This document shows positions 24,312-36,518 of a stretch of 64,000 bases of DNA, one piece after another; the first letter of the stretch is position 1, and the number at the start of each line of letters is the position of its first letter. Location of the stretch: assembly GCA_025677835.1 (NCBI GenBank), contig JAIXMR010000017.1:232968-296967 (forward strand), written 5' to 3'. Under the pieces are notes generated by a model. That model did not search any database and was not told the origin of the DNA. It saw only the letters and a program-made list of their open reading frames with translations. This stretch comes from Sporodiniella umbellata (lineage: Eukaryota > Mucoromycota > Mucoromycetes > Mucorales > Rhizopodaceae). The translations under genes and the position numbers were made by a program.

Positions 24312-24848
24312 TTAAATATAAAATTGATCTTCTTGTGGTGGTAGTTCGGCTAGTTTTTTCAGCAGATTCTCAAGATTTTCACCATGACTGTTTGTTAATT
24401 CTTGTTGTTGTTGTAATGTGCATTGGCTGATTACTAAATCGTAATAAAGACGATAGCTTTCAATAGCCTCTTCAGCTGCCACACGGTCCCCCGAATAGTA
24501 AAGCGATCCACGAGAGTCGTAGGCAAAGTCGAGTTCATCGACTGCCAGATCGAATTTTTTGACAATGTTCTTTTCGGCCTCTTTAAGATTGAAAGGAACA
24601 GAGGTTCTACGCGGAAAAAAAATCTTGTCAATCAGATGTAAGCTGTCAGCCACGCCTCCCAGTGGCTGTTTACATGGTACAGAATAGTTGTATGGGACTG
24701 TGCCACTGGAAGTAGAGGCTGTGCTTAATGTACTGCAGTGAGATGGGCGTCGTTTGCTAAAGTCGGGTGTAAACCAGGTCTTAATCACACCCCACTTAGA
24801 TCTCTTGTTGCTTTCTGTGGGCGAATGAACAAAGGGTTGAAAGGACAT
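24312..24848 (-). CDS. Hypothetical protein, 178 residues
   Basis: A single-exon frame from the ATG at 24848. Upstream in-frame codons are a homopolymer-like Phe run without sense, so I excluded them. The N-terminal third is Ser/Thr-rich and basic (SNKRSKWGVIKTWF, SKRRPSH). The C-terminal half looks folded and helical: DKIFFPRRTSVPFNLKEA, KFDLAVDELDFAYDSRGSLYY, AAEEAIESYRLYYDLV, and ENLLKKLAELPPQEDQFYI at the end. Codon use and the balanced sequence argue for a real protein. No signal peptide, membrane segment or known domain. It lies head-to-tail upstream of the F-box/RCC1 gene's 5' end (same strand, 325 bp gap). Probably lineage-restricted. Confidence 0.6.
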   Translation of the reverse strand: MSFQPFVHSPTESNKRSKWGVIKTWFTPDFSKRRPSHCSTLSTASTSSGTVPYNYSVPCKQPLGGVADSLHLIDKIFFPRRTSVPFNLKEAEKNIVKKFDLAVDELDFAYDSRGSLYYSGDRVAAEEAIESYRLYYDLVISQCTLQQQQELTNSHGENLENLLKKLAELPPQEDQFYI

Positions 24849-26029
24849 GAGAAAGAAAATAAGAAACACACAAAAAAAAGAGAGAAAGAAAAAGAAAACC
24901 AGAAAAACAAAAACAAAAAAAAAGGCCAATTATTTATATTTGTTCTGCTTTCCCTCCCCCCTTTAACTAATTTTGGGAGCCTCTTTGTTGATTGTAGGAG
25001 TTATGTAAAATAAAAATAAAAAAAAAAGACTAAAAAACCAAGCAGAACATAAGAGAAAGAAAAAGATAAAGAATAATATACACACATCAAAAATAAGTGC
25101 GTGCATATAAATATGTATTTTTATACATACACACAAATATGTTTATATATAATACACACATACACACACATGTATATGTATATGGAGATGTGCGCGTATA
25201 TATAAATATATTCAATCAAGTTTTGATGGATTGGCTGATAAAAAGTTAGGCTGAAATAAAAAGAGAGCAAAAGAAAAGGGAGCACGGCATGAATCCGAAT
25301 GATTTAAATAAATTCAAGTCTCCCCATCAGGTTCTTCTCTCACCCCCACCCCCCAATCGCCCCCTTCTTTTCCTTTTTGACCCTCAAATTTCGTCAATTC
25401 TCTTATTTTTCCTTTTTGGTGGCAAGCGCTGTTAATCAAGAAAATAAGCGAGAGAGCACTAGTTTTTTTATCGGTCTCCTTGCATACGCATGAAATAATA
25501 TATATAAAGAAAAAAATGTTTCTGGTATTCTTTCTGTAAATAAACAAGCATTTATTGTTGATCGCATCAAATTCCCCTTTTTATCTACCAAAAACAAACA
25601 AACAGAAAAAATGATATACCCTATTACTACTACTACTACTACTACTACTGCTGCTGCTGTTATTGGTATCTCCTTTTATATTTAGAATGATATGCAGATA
25701 TTCTAATTGGATTGCAATTGCATACATCAAGTTTGCAGCTTTCATCCGGCGATGATAAAATATACCTAAACAACATCAATGCTTCAAACAAGAACCTTCA
25801 TAGTAGCTTAAAAAAAAAGAAGCTTTTTTTATTAAAAGACATTCTATAGGGTTTGTTTGGGAAATATAGTGTCTTTTTATACATCGCTTGCCCTCCCATA
25901 TATATACATATATATATCTCTACCTCTTTAATTTTCTTTTTTATACTCTATCCCTCTCCCCTTTATATGAATGAGTTTGTATGTGTTTTATTTCCCCCTA
26001 TGATGCAAAGAATAAAGTATATATAATAT
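24849..26029. other. Intergenic region with microsatellites
   Basis: No gene seen. It contains CA/TA-rich simple sequence (about 25080-25210), a C-rich patch near 25345, and the trinucleotide tract below. Pyrimidine-rich sequence near 25600 and 25950 may belong to UTRs of neighbouring genes. Confidence 0.55.
25623..25652. repeat. (TAC)n/(TGC)n trinucleotide microsatellite
   Basis: Nine or so TAC units run into three TGC units. An ATG at 25610 reads into it as Thr then Ala codons, but the frame closes soon after; I do not call a gene. Confidence 0.8.
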
Positions 26030-27849
26030 TTATAAAATAATAAATGTAATAATAGCTATGATACATAAATGAAGGTGAAACTTTCTATCTGTTTTGTTTG
26101 ATGGACTTGTACTTAAGCCACTACTACTATCGTCATAACCAGACGAGTCATCTGGTTGTTTTCCAATGTTATTTCCATCAAAAGAACAGGACTGTTTGGG
26201 TTTGTTGCTTTTGACGACATCGACCGATTGGGTCAGTACAGTGGAATAACCAATAGTCTCTAGAATTCGTAACACACCGGGCCCGATAGCAGATCGATAG
26301 AGCATCTGCATCGTCACGGCTTCTTGCGCTGTACGGTTCGTGGTCACCGTGCGGTTATTGACTATTGTCTGGTTGTAAATTGTCACGTTGACCATCTTGG
26401 TGACGTTGTAGGGTATCGTGATGTTCTTGTAGGCCTCGGATACCAAAAAGCTTAGGTTTTTGCCATGGATGTAGTTGCCCGTCATCAAGAAATCAGGTGT
26501 GTTGGTGTACATATCATCCAGGTGAGTATAATAAAGTCCGGGTTGATAATAATCTCCCTTTTCATATGTTGTGTTAGATCCTGTATAGAGCTGCATGTAG
26601 CTATAGCTCTGGTTTAAGTAGCTATTGGTATAATACACATTGTCCGGGCGGGTATCCATAAATTGAAATTTGAGTGTGCCAGGTGTACTCAACGAGCTGA
26701 ACATGTTTGTGGCCAGATCCGATAAAGAATCGTTCGAGAGAAAATCATCCATGAAATATACAATAAATGGGTCCTGTGGATTGACCCCGTTCCCATTTGA
26801 AGGGCAAAAACTCTGCATCGCAAATCCAATCTCTACCAGCGAACGTGTCTGGTTGTCCACAAACAAGGTCAGGAACTTGTCAAAAATCAAGTTCGGTTGG
26901 AATCCATACACAAGCACAGGTCCATCGTTATGAGGGACCCGCCAATAAGGGTTGGGCGTCACCATTTTGAGCATATCATCTGCGTCAAACATGCCTTGGA
27001 GTAAAAGGTGAAAAGGTGACGCACGATCATAAAAATAAGAGGCCCACGAAGTCGTCATGCCCAGTCCATGAATCATTTGATGAAGAATAACATATTCAAT
27101 GTCAATCTGATGCTCTTCAATCAGTTTTGAATCGTTGCTAAACCAGTATCCTCCTTTCGCAGGAATCCCCGTACCGTTCCAACTGTCATCTACATAATCG
27201 TTCATATAAATATCATGATTGATGTCAACTGCAATGTCGTAATCTGAGGCCCAATTCGAACTACTGCTCACTTGAGCCAATTGTTTTGCTAACGATTGTG
27301 GATAAATAAAGTTCTCATCGGCTTCTGTCAATGCTAATAACGTAAACTACAGAAATACCAGTTGTGAGTTTTTCCATGCAAACATTGTGAATATTTGTAA
27401 ATATGTATATCTACCTGTGAGCTTGGAACACCCCAGCCATATGTTGAATTGGAACAATGATTAATGCAAAAGCTGTAGTAAGAAGCTTGAAAACTAAAGC
27501 CGATCAGTATGTATATATGACTCTCTCTCTGTTTTTACGTTATTCTGTTTTTTAAAACAATCACTTGGGACAGCTGGGTAGCAGCAGATATAAAAGCTTT
27601 GTTGATTTTATCGCAGAAGCGAGTATCCAACTCACAGTAGACTTTAATTCGAACAAGGTTGGTGACATCGGTCACATTAGGCGGACTGGTAAATATCTCT
27701 TTTGAATCGGTCACTTCTTGTGATTGAGGAGCATCGTCTGTGGAGTAAGGTGTGATGTCGTCGCTAGCACTACTATTACCGCCTGCATAAACCAATATGT
27801 AATAGTTAGATAATAATAAAAGTAGACAAAGTTTTGTGATAAAATACAT
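26030..27849 (-). CDS. GPI-anchored, zincin-like secreted protein lacking the catalytic Glu
   Basis: Exons: 27849-27539, 27493-27415, 27346-26030; 568 residues. A signal peptide opens the protein (FITKLCLLLLLSNYYILVYAG). The body has many N-glycosylation sequons, conserved-looking cysteines (SFCINHCSNSTYGWGVPSSQ) and the segment EYVILHQMIHGLGMTTSW near residue 210. This aligns with the HExxHGLG zinc motif of fungal metallopeptidase-like secreted proteins, but Gln replaces the catalytic Glu. The C-terminus is a Ser-rich stalk plus a hydrophobic tail (LHLCIIAIITFIIL), typical of GPI attachment. Place of action: cell wall or plasma-membrane outer face. Inference: a catalytically dead or altered relative. 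The exact peptidase family is not assigned. Splice phases agree across all three exons. Confidence 0.75.
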
Positions 27850-30349
27850 CTATAAGAGGGAGGCGGAGGGGGAGGAAAGAAAGAAAGGGAGGGGGAGTGA
27901 GGAGAGAAAGGACTTTGAGAAAGACAGAGGGGCTCTTGGAAAATTGGGTGTGACAACAAAAAAAAAAATAAAAATAAAAAAAATGGCGGACTCTTTTCTG
28001 AGATACCAAGCAAGTATTTGGTAACGACTATTTATTCTAGTCTGCTCTACTACAGATATAGGGACGAGATTCGTCTTAACATTATAAAAGAAGTACGGAG
28101 AATGAAGTGTCGATAGAAAAAGAGAGACGAGAAAAACAAACACAAACATCCGAACAATAAGATAAACTCAAATAAGCCCCTGCTCATCCTTTGTAAGCTT
28201 TTTGTCTTTTGTCAACAAAAGAAAAGATCTTGAACCCCCTTAGTAAAACCAGTCCTCCCCTTCTCCCAGATTGGCCCTCATTTGTGATTTTCGGTCAAAG
28301 CATGATTTAACAGGTTTATGGGATATCTGAAACAAAGGCAAAGTCAAGAACGATTTTTTTTTAAAAAAAGCAGTCAACTGAGCCCTATGCAACTCATAAT
28401 GAAATTCAGACATGTTCTCGATAAAAATGGGCTAGCTATGAATCTCAATGCTTAGATATAGCAACGCTACTTGTCTGTAGTATTGAAAATGATAATAAAA
28501 ATAATTTTACCCTTTTATGGTGGCCAGGGAGAGAGGTAAACTTGTTTTTTTCTTTTTCTTTTGGTTCTTTCTTATATAATGGATAAATGAATAGCCTTTA
28601 AAGTTTTTCTTTATTTGAGGGGAGGAGTATATATCCAAACGGCCGTAAAATAATTGAAGGGGGTTTTGCTTATTAGCAATAAATTACAACTTAGAGAAGA
28701 AGTGATCTGTGCGGGTTCAGTAGACACAAATATAAGTATGTATATATACATACATGACTCACATATTCTTCGTTTTGAGCAATTTCATATCAAACAGGGT
28801 ATGCTTTTCAATTATTATACAGTAAACTTTAAAATATGCAAGGTTGATTGAAAATAGCGATTCTATTACATCGTTAATTGAATCGTAAATACTCTTACAA
28901 TGTTCGTCAGATCTTCGCTACCCAATGCATAAAGATCAATAGTATTTATTAATTTCCAAATTCTGTTTCGGGGCTTATTATCTCCTTCTCTCCTCCTCCC
29001 CTTTTTGCTCCTCTATAGTCTGTTTGATTTTTGACTCTTTTTCCGCACCCAAGCACGTGTATAAAAGTATTCATGCATACTTTTGTCTTCAAAACGGCAC
29101 CAGAAAAATAAGTAGTACTATTTAAACACTGGCAATAATGAAAATGTTTAGATGATGCGTAATGATGACTAATAAATTTATATGCATATTTGCTTTTTAT
29201 AAAATAAAGCAACTCAATTAACCTATATCCTCAAACGGCTCATAGATGACAGATTACTGGTACAAGTGGATTCATGTTCCTGTTTCTCTTTCTTCCCTCT
29301 CAAGCAACGACTGTTAGATTTTCTCCTTACGGACGCGTAAAGAAATGTGCGGCTATTGTCTGTATGTGTTTCTTTTTTAACAAAACCGTAACAAATCCTT
29401 CCAAAAATAAAACAAGCATTTAATAAAGGCAAAAGGAGAAGGACCAAATTAGTTTGTAAGGATGAATGGTTAAACTGTATTTATACAGGCAAAGGAATAC
29501 ATAGGCAGTTTTAGGTTTTTTTTTTTTTGGAAATCCTTTCCGTTGTTGATTGACAGAAACACGCTCTATCGACTCAAGACATCTCAAACAAAAATCGTTT
29601 TGGTGCTTTCATCAAACTAAAAAGTTATGCCAATGCTCACAAAGTAAATTGCCTGAGTGTAGGTACGTTCCACAGATGATATTCTACATAGTTCGATTGT
29701 TTGTTAGTACATAAAGTAAACGGTCATCAAGAGATCATGATGTTGCCTGGATGTGTCCATCTAGCTGCATTTTGATTTTGTTTATATCAAGCCCCAAAAG
29801 GTAGTAGGCAGATAAGGAGCACCCTCATATCTGTAGCACTATTGTATTATATCCCACGATCCACTTACTCCACTCGGTTATTGTCCGGTTGCAACCTATT
29901 AAGTCTTGGACAATGTCCGGCAATTTCGAACTTTAGAATAAGCTTCCCTATTTTGTATGTGTCATCAAGATTTAATTATCTACTGACGCTCTTACGAATA
30001 TTACTATATAAAATTCAGAGCGTGCTTTACTTTATAATCACAAGACGTGTAAACGTATTTTTTTAAAAAAACATTGCACTGTAACAATTATATCACTACC
30101 TACAGTACTGCATCTAGTTAAAAGCTGGAGAGTGGGGTTTCTCTATATACAACAGACTTAAAATCCAAACACAAGTCTTTTGTCTTAAAGCTTTTTATTC
30201 TGTAGTCCAAAAGGCTGGTATCGCTTTTAAAATAATAATATAGATGGGAAGCTACGTCATGCTTTCTCTAAAAATAAAGAAGGCAATTCGGATGTTTAAT
30301 ATATTTCTTTTTTTTTTTTTTTTTTACAAAATATAGTTACTATACGCTA
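27850..30349. other. Intergenic, 2.5 kb, no gene seen
   Basis: Purine-rich tracts near 27850-27990 lie just upstream of the zincin-like gene and are probably its promoter or leader. Elsewhere there are only short frames without ATG, introns or recognisable motifs, and A/T homopolymers. A T-run at 30308-30325 directly precedes the DSK2 start. No tRNA or other RNA gene recognised. Confidence 0.55.
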
Positions 30350-31947
30350 ATGGCGCCGGCTTCAATTAATGTAAGGCCTTCTACAGGTCAAATATTCAAA
30401 GTAGAAGTAGACATAAACTCAACAACTGTTCATGGCTTGAAAAAAATCATTGCTGCTTCAATGGGAGATGTGTCTCCTGATGACCTCAAATTAGTATTTT
30501 CTGGAAGGATATTGAAGAATGAAGATAGCTGCAGTGAATACAGTAAAGTCTAGAGACACTTTGTCTGAAAAGGAAAAAAAAAATAGAAACCAATAAACCT
30601 GAATTTACTAGAAATTGCTGAGGGAAATACAGTCCATGTTGTACGCTCAGGTACCAACCGAGTACCTATACAACAAGAACCTATTCCGCCTATTCCTGCT
30701 ACGCCCAGCCCAGCCAACTTGCCTGGATTGGCCGGTAGTATGAACCTCGATATCAACCCCTTTGCAGGCGAGATGGGAATGCCCAACATGGACCCAGAAG
30801 TTGTACGCCAAATGATGGACTCGCCTTTTATGCAAGGTCTTTTAGATAATCCTGGTAAGAATTGCAATGATTGCTCTTTTCTATATCTAATAACTCACAC
30901 AATGCTCAGAATTCATTCGATCGATGGTGATGAATAACCCCCAAATAAAAGCAATAGCAGAACAAAATCCTGAAATAGGTCACCTCATGACGGATCCTTC
31001 CTTCTTGAGACAATCTATGGAAATGATGAGGTTCGTTTAGCGAAAGGTAAAGACTTGGTTTTGCTAATAGTTATAGAAATCCTGAGTTAATGAGAGAAAT
31101 GCAGAGAAACAATGACCGTGCACTGTCCAACATTGAAGCCATTCCTGGAGGGTTCAATCACCTAAGACGTATGTACAGCACTATTCAGGAGCCTATGGAG
31201 TCCGCCATGTCGCCCTCTGGCATTCGTTCTTCAGAAGAAGCCAATGAGCGTTTGGCTAGACAGCTTAATGTAGAGAGCGTTCCTGATAACTCACTCAATA
31301 CACAAGCCTTACCTAATCCTTGGGCCCCTCCTCCTTCTCAACAACAACAAACTACACGCTCCAACACGACACCTAGCGCATCTACTTCAGGTCAAAACCC
31401 TTTTGCATGTAAGTAGATAGTCGTTGCATCTTACTTTTTTTTAAAACGATATTTCTTTTATCGTCAGCCCTTTTTGGTGGTGCCTCTCCATTTAGTCAGC
31501 AACAACCCCAAGCTCAGGTAAGACAGCGATTATAAAAAAAAAATATTAAACACAATGAATAGTCCAACAACTCAACTACACCTGCTGTGCCTTTCTGGGC
31601 CGATCCTAATTTCATTCAAGCTAGTATGAGAATGCAGCAATCACTATTATCAGGACAATCACAAAATAATTCATCAAATCTATTTCAACAGATGATGATG
31701 GGAACTCCTAATAACAACAGGTATAGGCTCTCTAAAAAGAAAATCCACGGTTGCGAGTTTGTGTTTTAATTCCTCATCCTTTGATAGTACACCCTCATCC
31801 ACAGAGCCACCTGAAGTACGCTTTAGAGATCAGTTGGTTCAATTAGAAGAAATGGGGTTCTTAGAAAAGGATGCCAATGTACGCGCTTTGTTAGCAACAG
31901 GAGGAAATGTGGAGGCAGCTGTTGAATATTTACTTGGCTCAAGTTAA
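30350..31947 (+). CDS. DSK2: Ubiquilin/Dsk2, ubiquitin-proteasome shuttle
   Basis: Exons: 30350-30542, 30612-30854, 30910-31030, 31077-31408, 31468-31517, 31563-31720, 31788-31947; 418 residues. An N-terminal ubiquitin-like domain (residues 5-76: [36 protein letters not shown]) is followed by STI1-type Met/Asn/Pro-rich repeats ([60 protein letters not shown]). A Gln/Ser/Asn-rich low-complexity linker leads to a C-terminal UBA domain ([35 protein letters not shown]). Dsk2 carries polyubiquitinated clients to the proteasome: the UBL binds the proteasome, the UBA binds ubiquitin. Size is close to yeast Dsk2 (373) and S. pombe Dph1. Convergent with EFR3, 145 bp between stops. Confidence 0.95.
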
Positions 31948-32092
31948 ATCCATTCAAAAAAGAACAAAACAAAACATATTAATAATCGTAATCAATAAAA
32001 AAAAAAGACCGAGATAAGCCAAAGAGCGATAAGAATAAGAAAATATTTATACAGTATATATGAAGAGAAAAAAAAGGTGCAAGATACAATAT

Positions 32093-34683
32093 TTAAGACT
32101 TATAAGGAGGTTTTACTAAAGATAGACCAGGATTTGTTGGGGATTTGAGTTCAGTTAAGAAGGTATTAACACTATCTGATTTATGATCCGAGGGGTTGGA
32201 TAACGAAGATTGTGTAGTCGAATCAGATTCTTCACTATGGGTAGCTAAAACATCTTTTAGAGTGGATACTTTTATACTGTTTCGTTTTGACAGAGGTTTG
32301 TCAGCAGGTGTGTATTCGCCTGGACTAGCTAGTTTTGGTTTGGTTTCTGAAAATCCATGAATCAAACGTACTTTGTTTTTCACTATACTCCCCTCAAAAA
32401 AATAATGATAAGTAATTGTCTATAAATGTGTATATGACTTACATGAGGCATCCGTACCCCATTCAGCAAAGAGCCTGGCTTCCAGCTCTAAACCGTGAGG
32501 GTCATGTTGGTCACGTAATCGTTCATCGCTAGAGATAATTTGAACCACTTGACTTCGATCTACCCATACAGATGTTGCTTTGACCTCATATTGGGGTGGA
32601 TCCTCCAGGGTCCATGCCTCGGGCGTTTTTAGATCAAAGGGTTCTATTAGGGCGTGTTCAAGGCTGTTGGCATACTCAGTCAACAAGTCCAGTCTATACC
32701 ATTGGGCTGTTCTTTGAAGCCATGCAATCAACAGAGAGGCAAAGATGGAGTCATACAGAGTGCCCTGCAGGTTTTGTTGTATTTTAAAAACAAGTGAGGT
32801 GGTCAACACCGTCGCCCGTAGACCGAAGATTTCGTTCAATGAACACAAAAAGGTATAAAAGTAGCCAAAGTCTGCTTTTTTCAGGTTCGGCAGTGTTATC
32901 CAGACTTGCATAGCACGTAACAATTGTTGCAAAAAGAGCAGGCGGGGTGGCTCAGGGGTTTGGAGATGGGCATAAAGACTTTGACAAAACAGCTGACGTG
33001 TTTGAGCATCTCTATCCTCCAGCAAGCCTAGGCCATGCGTAAAGGCGTCCAAAGGTAGCGATTTTAACATATCGAGACAGGAGATGGCCAGGCCTCGGTA
33101 TTTTAGGATTGGAAGCTGTTCTACGGTCCCCAATGTCGTATGTGGTTTCAGTTTAGATACTAGGTATCCTGCCATATCACTCAACTGGTTATCGTAATAA
33201 TGACGGGCTGCTAAGCCCTGGATAGAATGCAGCAAGTCCTTTTGAACTAATATACTCTTCTTTGGATCCTCTGGGTGTTGTGAAACTTTTACAAGTAAAG
33301 TAAAAAGGGAGTTGAGGACTTCTAGAACAGAAACACCAAGTAAAGAGCTATCCGAGTTCATCACGGTGTCGAGTACTGATACTAAAACTGTCTGTTTACT
33401 GCTTAAAATGTCTTGAGGGTTGAGTTGCTGTAAGACTTCAGATACAAAAAGATGTTTGTATTGCGACTATAAAGGTACTAAGTATAAAGGCATTTTTTTT
33501 TTGAAACAAAAAAAAAGTCTACTCTTTTTACCTGCATAGATTCTACGCTGATTCTCATAATAGTTACAGACAGTATGGAAGGGGACCATACTTCGTGCTG
33601 AGTAATATAGTCAAAGACCAAAGTCAACGCTTGTCGAATCTGAAGTGCCGTTAGTTTGCTGAATAAGATAGAAAGGGAGTGTGCTGCTATGGATTGTATA
33701 TACGCTTGGTCTAATTCCTCGTGATTCAATGCGGATTTTCGAATATCGATTGTTTCGCCACTAATAAATGTAAGTGATACAAATATATAGAAGAAGATAT
33801 ACTATCTACACTGATTGAATTGGGTTTTTATCGCGGGTCAATGTTTCCAAAACAGAGGGTATCAAAATATCTACCTGTTGATTGAAATGGCTTGAAACCA
33901 AAGCTTGGGACATAATGGCAGCCTGAATTCCTCGTTGTCCAACGTATCTCATTCTGTACTTTCAAACAATAGTAAGGGTTTAAACGATACAACAATAAAA
34001 AAAAAAGTAAGGTAAGTTGATTTATCCATTTTTTGCTTTTAAGAAATATGTACTTGAGTTGTAGTGAATGGTTGTTATTGACATTGTTAGAAAAAGAAGT
34101 AAACTTTTTCAATAGCGTCTCATAGTCTAGGGTGAATGAGCGATCGACACCTAAAGTTGAGCCGTCATTGTAGGTGGAATAGTATATAAACTAGCAATAA
34201 AGAGTTGAATGATCATTGTGTACACACACCGAGTATATTTGTTTTACAGTTTCACAAGTGGAGTCAATAAGTTCTATGTCTTTTGTATCAAGCAATTTGC
34301 AAAAGATGGATATCAAATATTTCGAAAAAATGTTCAAATCTCCATAGCATGACTGAATCAATGCCTTCAAGATAAGTAAGGATACTAGATTATTGCTGTT
34401 GAACCAACGCAAAATGATAATAATAATAATAAAACAAAATACATATTTAGAAGTGTGTCTATTTGTCATCCAATATTTACTCTTTTCGGCCTTTTTTAAT
34501 ATCATTGTTGACTTTTTTTTGCAAGTAGGCTCCTACTTTTGTTAATTTGGCAGGTCTGGAGCTGGCATAAAAGGTAAGATAGCTTAATTCAGACGAACAG
34601 GGTTTCGTTTCGCCTTCTTTTTTAGGGTAGCAGTTTTGTATCAGCGTTGCATGCTTACTACGACACGGGGCGCAAGTATTCAT
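32093..34683 (-). CDS. EFR3: EFR3, plasma-membrane scaffold for PI 4-kinase Stt4
   Basis: Exons: 34683-34481, 34395-34248, 34190-34054, 33953-33810, 33760-33532, 33466-32443, 32382-32093; 724 residues. The N-terminus MNTCAPCRSKHATLIQNCYP carries cysteines suited to palmitoylation. Next come LSYLTFYASSRPAKLTKVGAYLQ and ILKALIQSCYGDLNIFSKY, both typical Efr3 sequence. Armadillo/HEAT-like helices follow (MRYVGQRGIQAAIMSQALVS). Near the C-terminus is the short ISTLKDVLA-like segment KVSTLKDVLATH. Efr3 anchors Ypp1/TTC7 and Stt4 at the plasma membrane to make PI4P. The last acceptor was chosen for phase: ATAG at 32383 keeps the conserved tail in frame. Length is close to fungal Efr3 (782-798). Confidence 0.92.
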
Positions 34684-35224
34684 TGGTTGAGAATGCGTAT
34701 AAATAGGAACAAATATAAGGAGTGGAGAGAAAAGAAAAAAAGTAAACAAAAAGAAAAGAGAAAGTAAGAAGAAAAAAATAAACGCACTTTGTGTATCGGT
34801 CCTTGAAACAATAGGGTGGTAAAGCACGGAGCAAAAAAAAAACCATATTAAATAACTTCACCTATTAGACATGTTTTTTGCCTATGTCATTGATTAAACA
34901 TCATTAAATGGTAATAATTGAAAGATTGCGTAAAACAACCAAATTTTCCCCAAATAGAGAGAATTTGCTACGAAAGTCATAAGAGGATGCAAAGAAATTG
35001 GGTCTTATTTATCTCTGAAGATCACATGTATAGGCCAGCCCAGGAAAGCATTTAAAGTAGTATCGGAGTAAGCCATAGTCAAATGCTAAAGAGGCTTTTA
35101 TTGTATTTTGCTTAAATAAGAAAAAATAAGTTAAAAATGCTGTAGATATTTATGACTGTGCAAAGCTTAGAAAAAAAAAGGGAGGCTAATACTTGTTGAT
35201 CGTTTCCTCGTTGTAAGTTTCTAT

Positions 35225-36518
35225 TCAAGATATAAAATACCAGACGTCATTTGAGCCATCAATAGCTGAGGGAGGTTCGGGGTGTGCCTAGCCAAAAAAA
35301 ATATATTAAAACAGTTTTTCTTTCCTTTTAAAACATCCATTACTTTGGGTACGCTTTGAGCCTCTTTGCTTGTAGGGTTTACTCTATAAATAGATTGGCG
35401 AACAGAGGTGTTGATACTAGGTGGTTTAACAATAAAAGTTCGAGTTATTTCTCGTGTGATTTTTTCTGTCTATAGGCATACGTTTGTATTTCCCCTCTAG
35501 GAGTAGTTCCATTCATAAGTAGCTGCCAATGCACATGGGTTCCAAGTATAATCTCGGTAGCAAGTTTCTATAGTAACATATAAGCTTATAGCTGCCTTTC
35601 TATTCAAAATACGCACCTTATTTTGCGGCTTTGCATGAAAGCCAATATAATTGTAAGGTTTTCCATCTGGCCTTTTGTATTCCTTATAAAATTTAATGGT
35701 TGAGTCCATATAGCCAGGCATATACTTGTCAACATCTTGGATGTCTACAATGATTTGTTTGTTAGCCTCCTGTCAATAATTTTTCTTTTTCTATTGTTGG
35801 CATTTTACCTGAAATATTCTTCGCAAGGGGGTCGTTATTATCAATTGCCACCAGTTTCCAGTCTGTCACGTCGCCAACAACCAACGCAATAATCCCCAAA
35901 ATTTTCACCTGCTTAACCTGACCTACAGTAGCTACAGATTGGCCAATTTCAACAACATCAATAGGGTCGTTGTCACTTTTCTTGTGTGTGTAAGGTACTA
36001 TATATCCAGGATCTTCCCATGTTTGAGGAAGTGCGCCATAGTTCCATATATAGCCTTTAAAAGGAAAGATATTGGTTACAAATCTTGGTTTTCCATCGGT
36101 GGTATCCTGCTTGATGGGATTAAATTTAGTCTCCTTATTGATCTTTTAGACTTTATTAGTGCTTATTTTTTTTTAATAAAGATATATATATATACATATA
36201 CACCCAAAAAAAAAACTTACTTCGTTTTTGGCATTGGTCCATCGAGGAATTTCGACAACCATGTTGTATAAAGTCTTTTCCTTGTTTGCAAACAGAGGGA
36301 TATCATGAAAAGGGGAGATGAGGTTCCCGTCGTTTTCTAAATATATATATTCTTATTAGTAAAACGGATAAATGAAAATGAAATAAAATAGAAAAAAGCT
36401 CACCAAAGTAAACTGTATAATTTAGCGAATAGGGTGATCCGATTTGTCTTGTGGTAAAAACAGCATCAGTCAAAGCGGAGCAGAACAACCCAAAGGACAC
36501 GAATTTTGTAACAAACAT
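35225..36518 (-). CDS. Family I inorganic pyrophosphatase with an N-terminal signal peptide
   Basis: Exons: 36518-36404, 36336-36221, 36142-35809, 35744-35617, 35567-35482, 35416-35344, 35287-35225; 304 residues. Sequence landmarks follow yeast Ipp1 in order: [56 protein letters not shown], the active-site signature [42 protein letters not shown], and the C-terminus [11 protein letters not shown]. It hydrolyses PPi to two phosphates with Mg2+. Unlike cytosolic Ipp1, the protein starts with about 20 hydrophobic residues ([18 protein letters not shown]) before TTRQIG. That looks like a secretion or organelle signal and suggests a second, compartmentalised isoform. The acidic metal-binding residues I can locate are retained. 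Acceptors for exons 4 and 6 were chosen by homology because the nearest AG breaks the frame. Confidence 0.9.

Noticed and set aside
27836..28149. Overlapping frames on both strands upstream of the zincin-like gene
   Set aside because: Purine/pyrimidine-biased low-complexity sequence read in several frames; most likely promoter or leader.
28949..29447. Two minus-strand frames in the 28-30 kb gap
   Set aside because: Composition is AT-driven, no homology recognised, no promoter or splice support.
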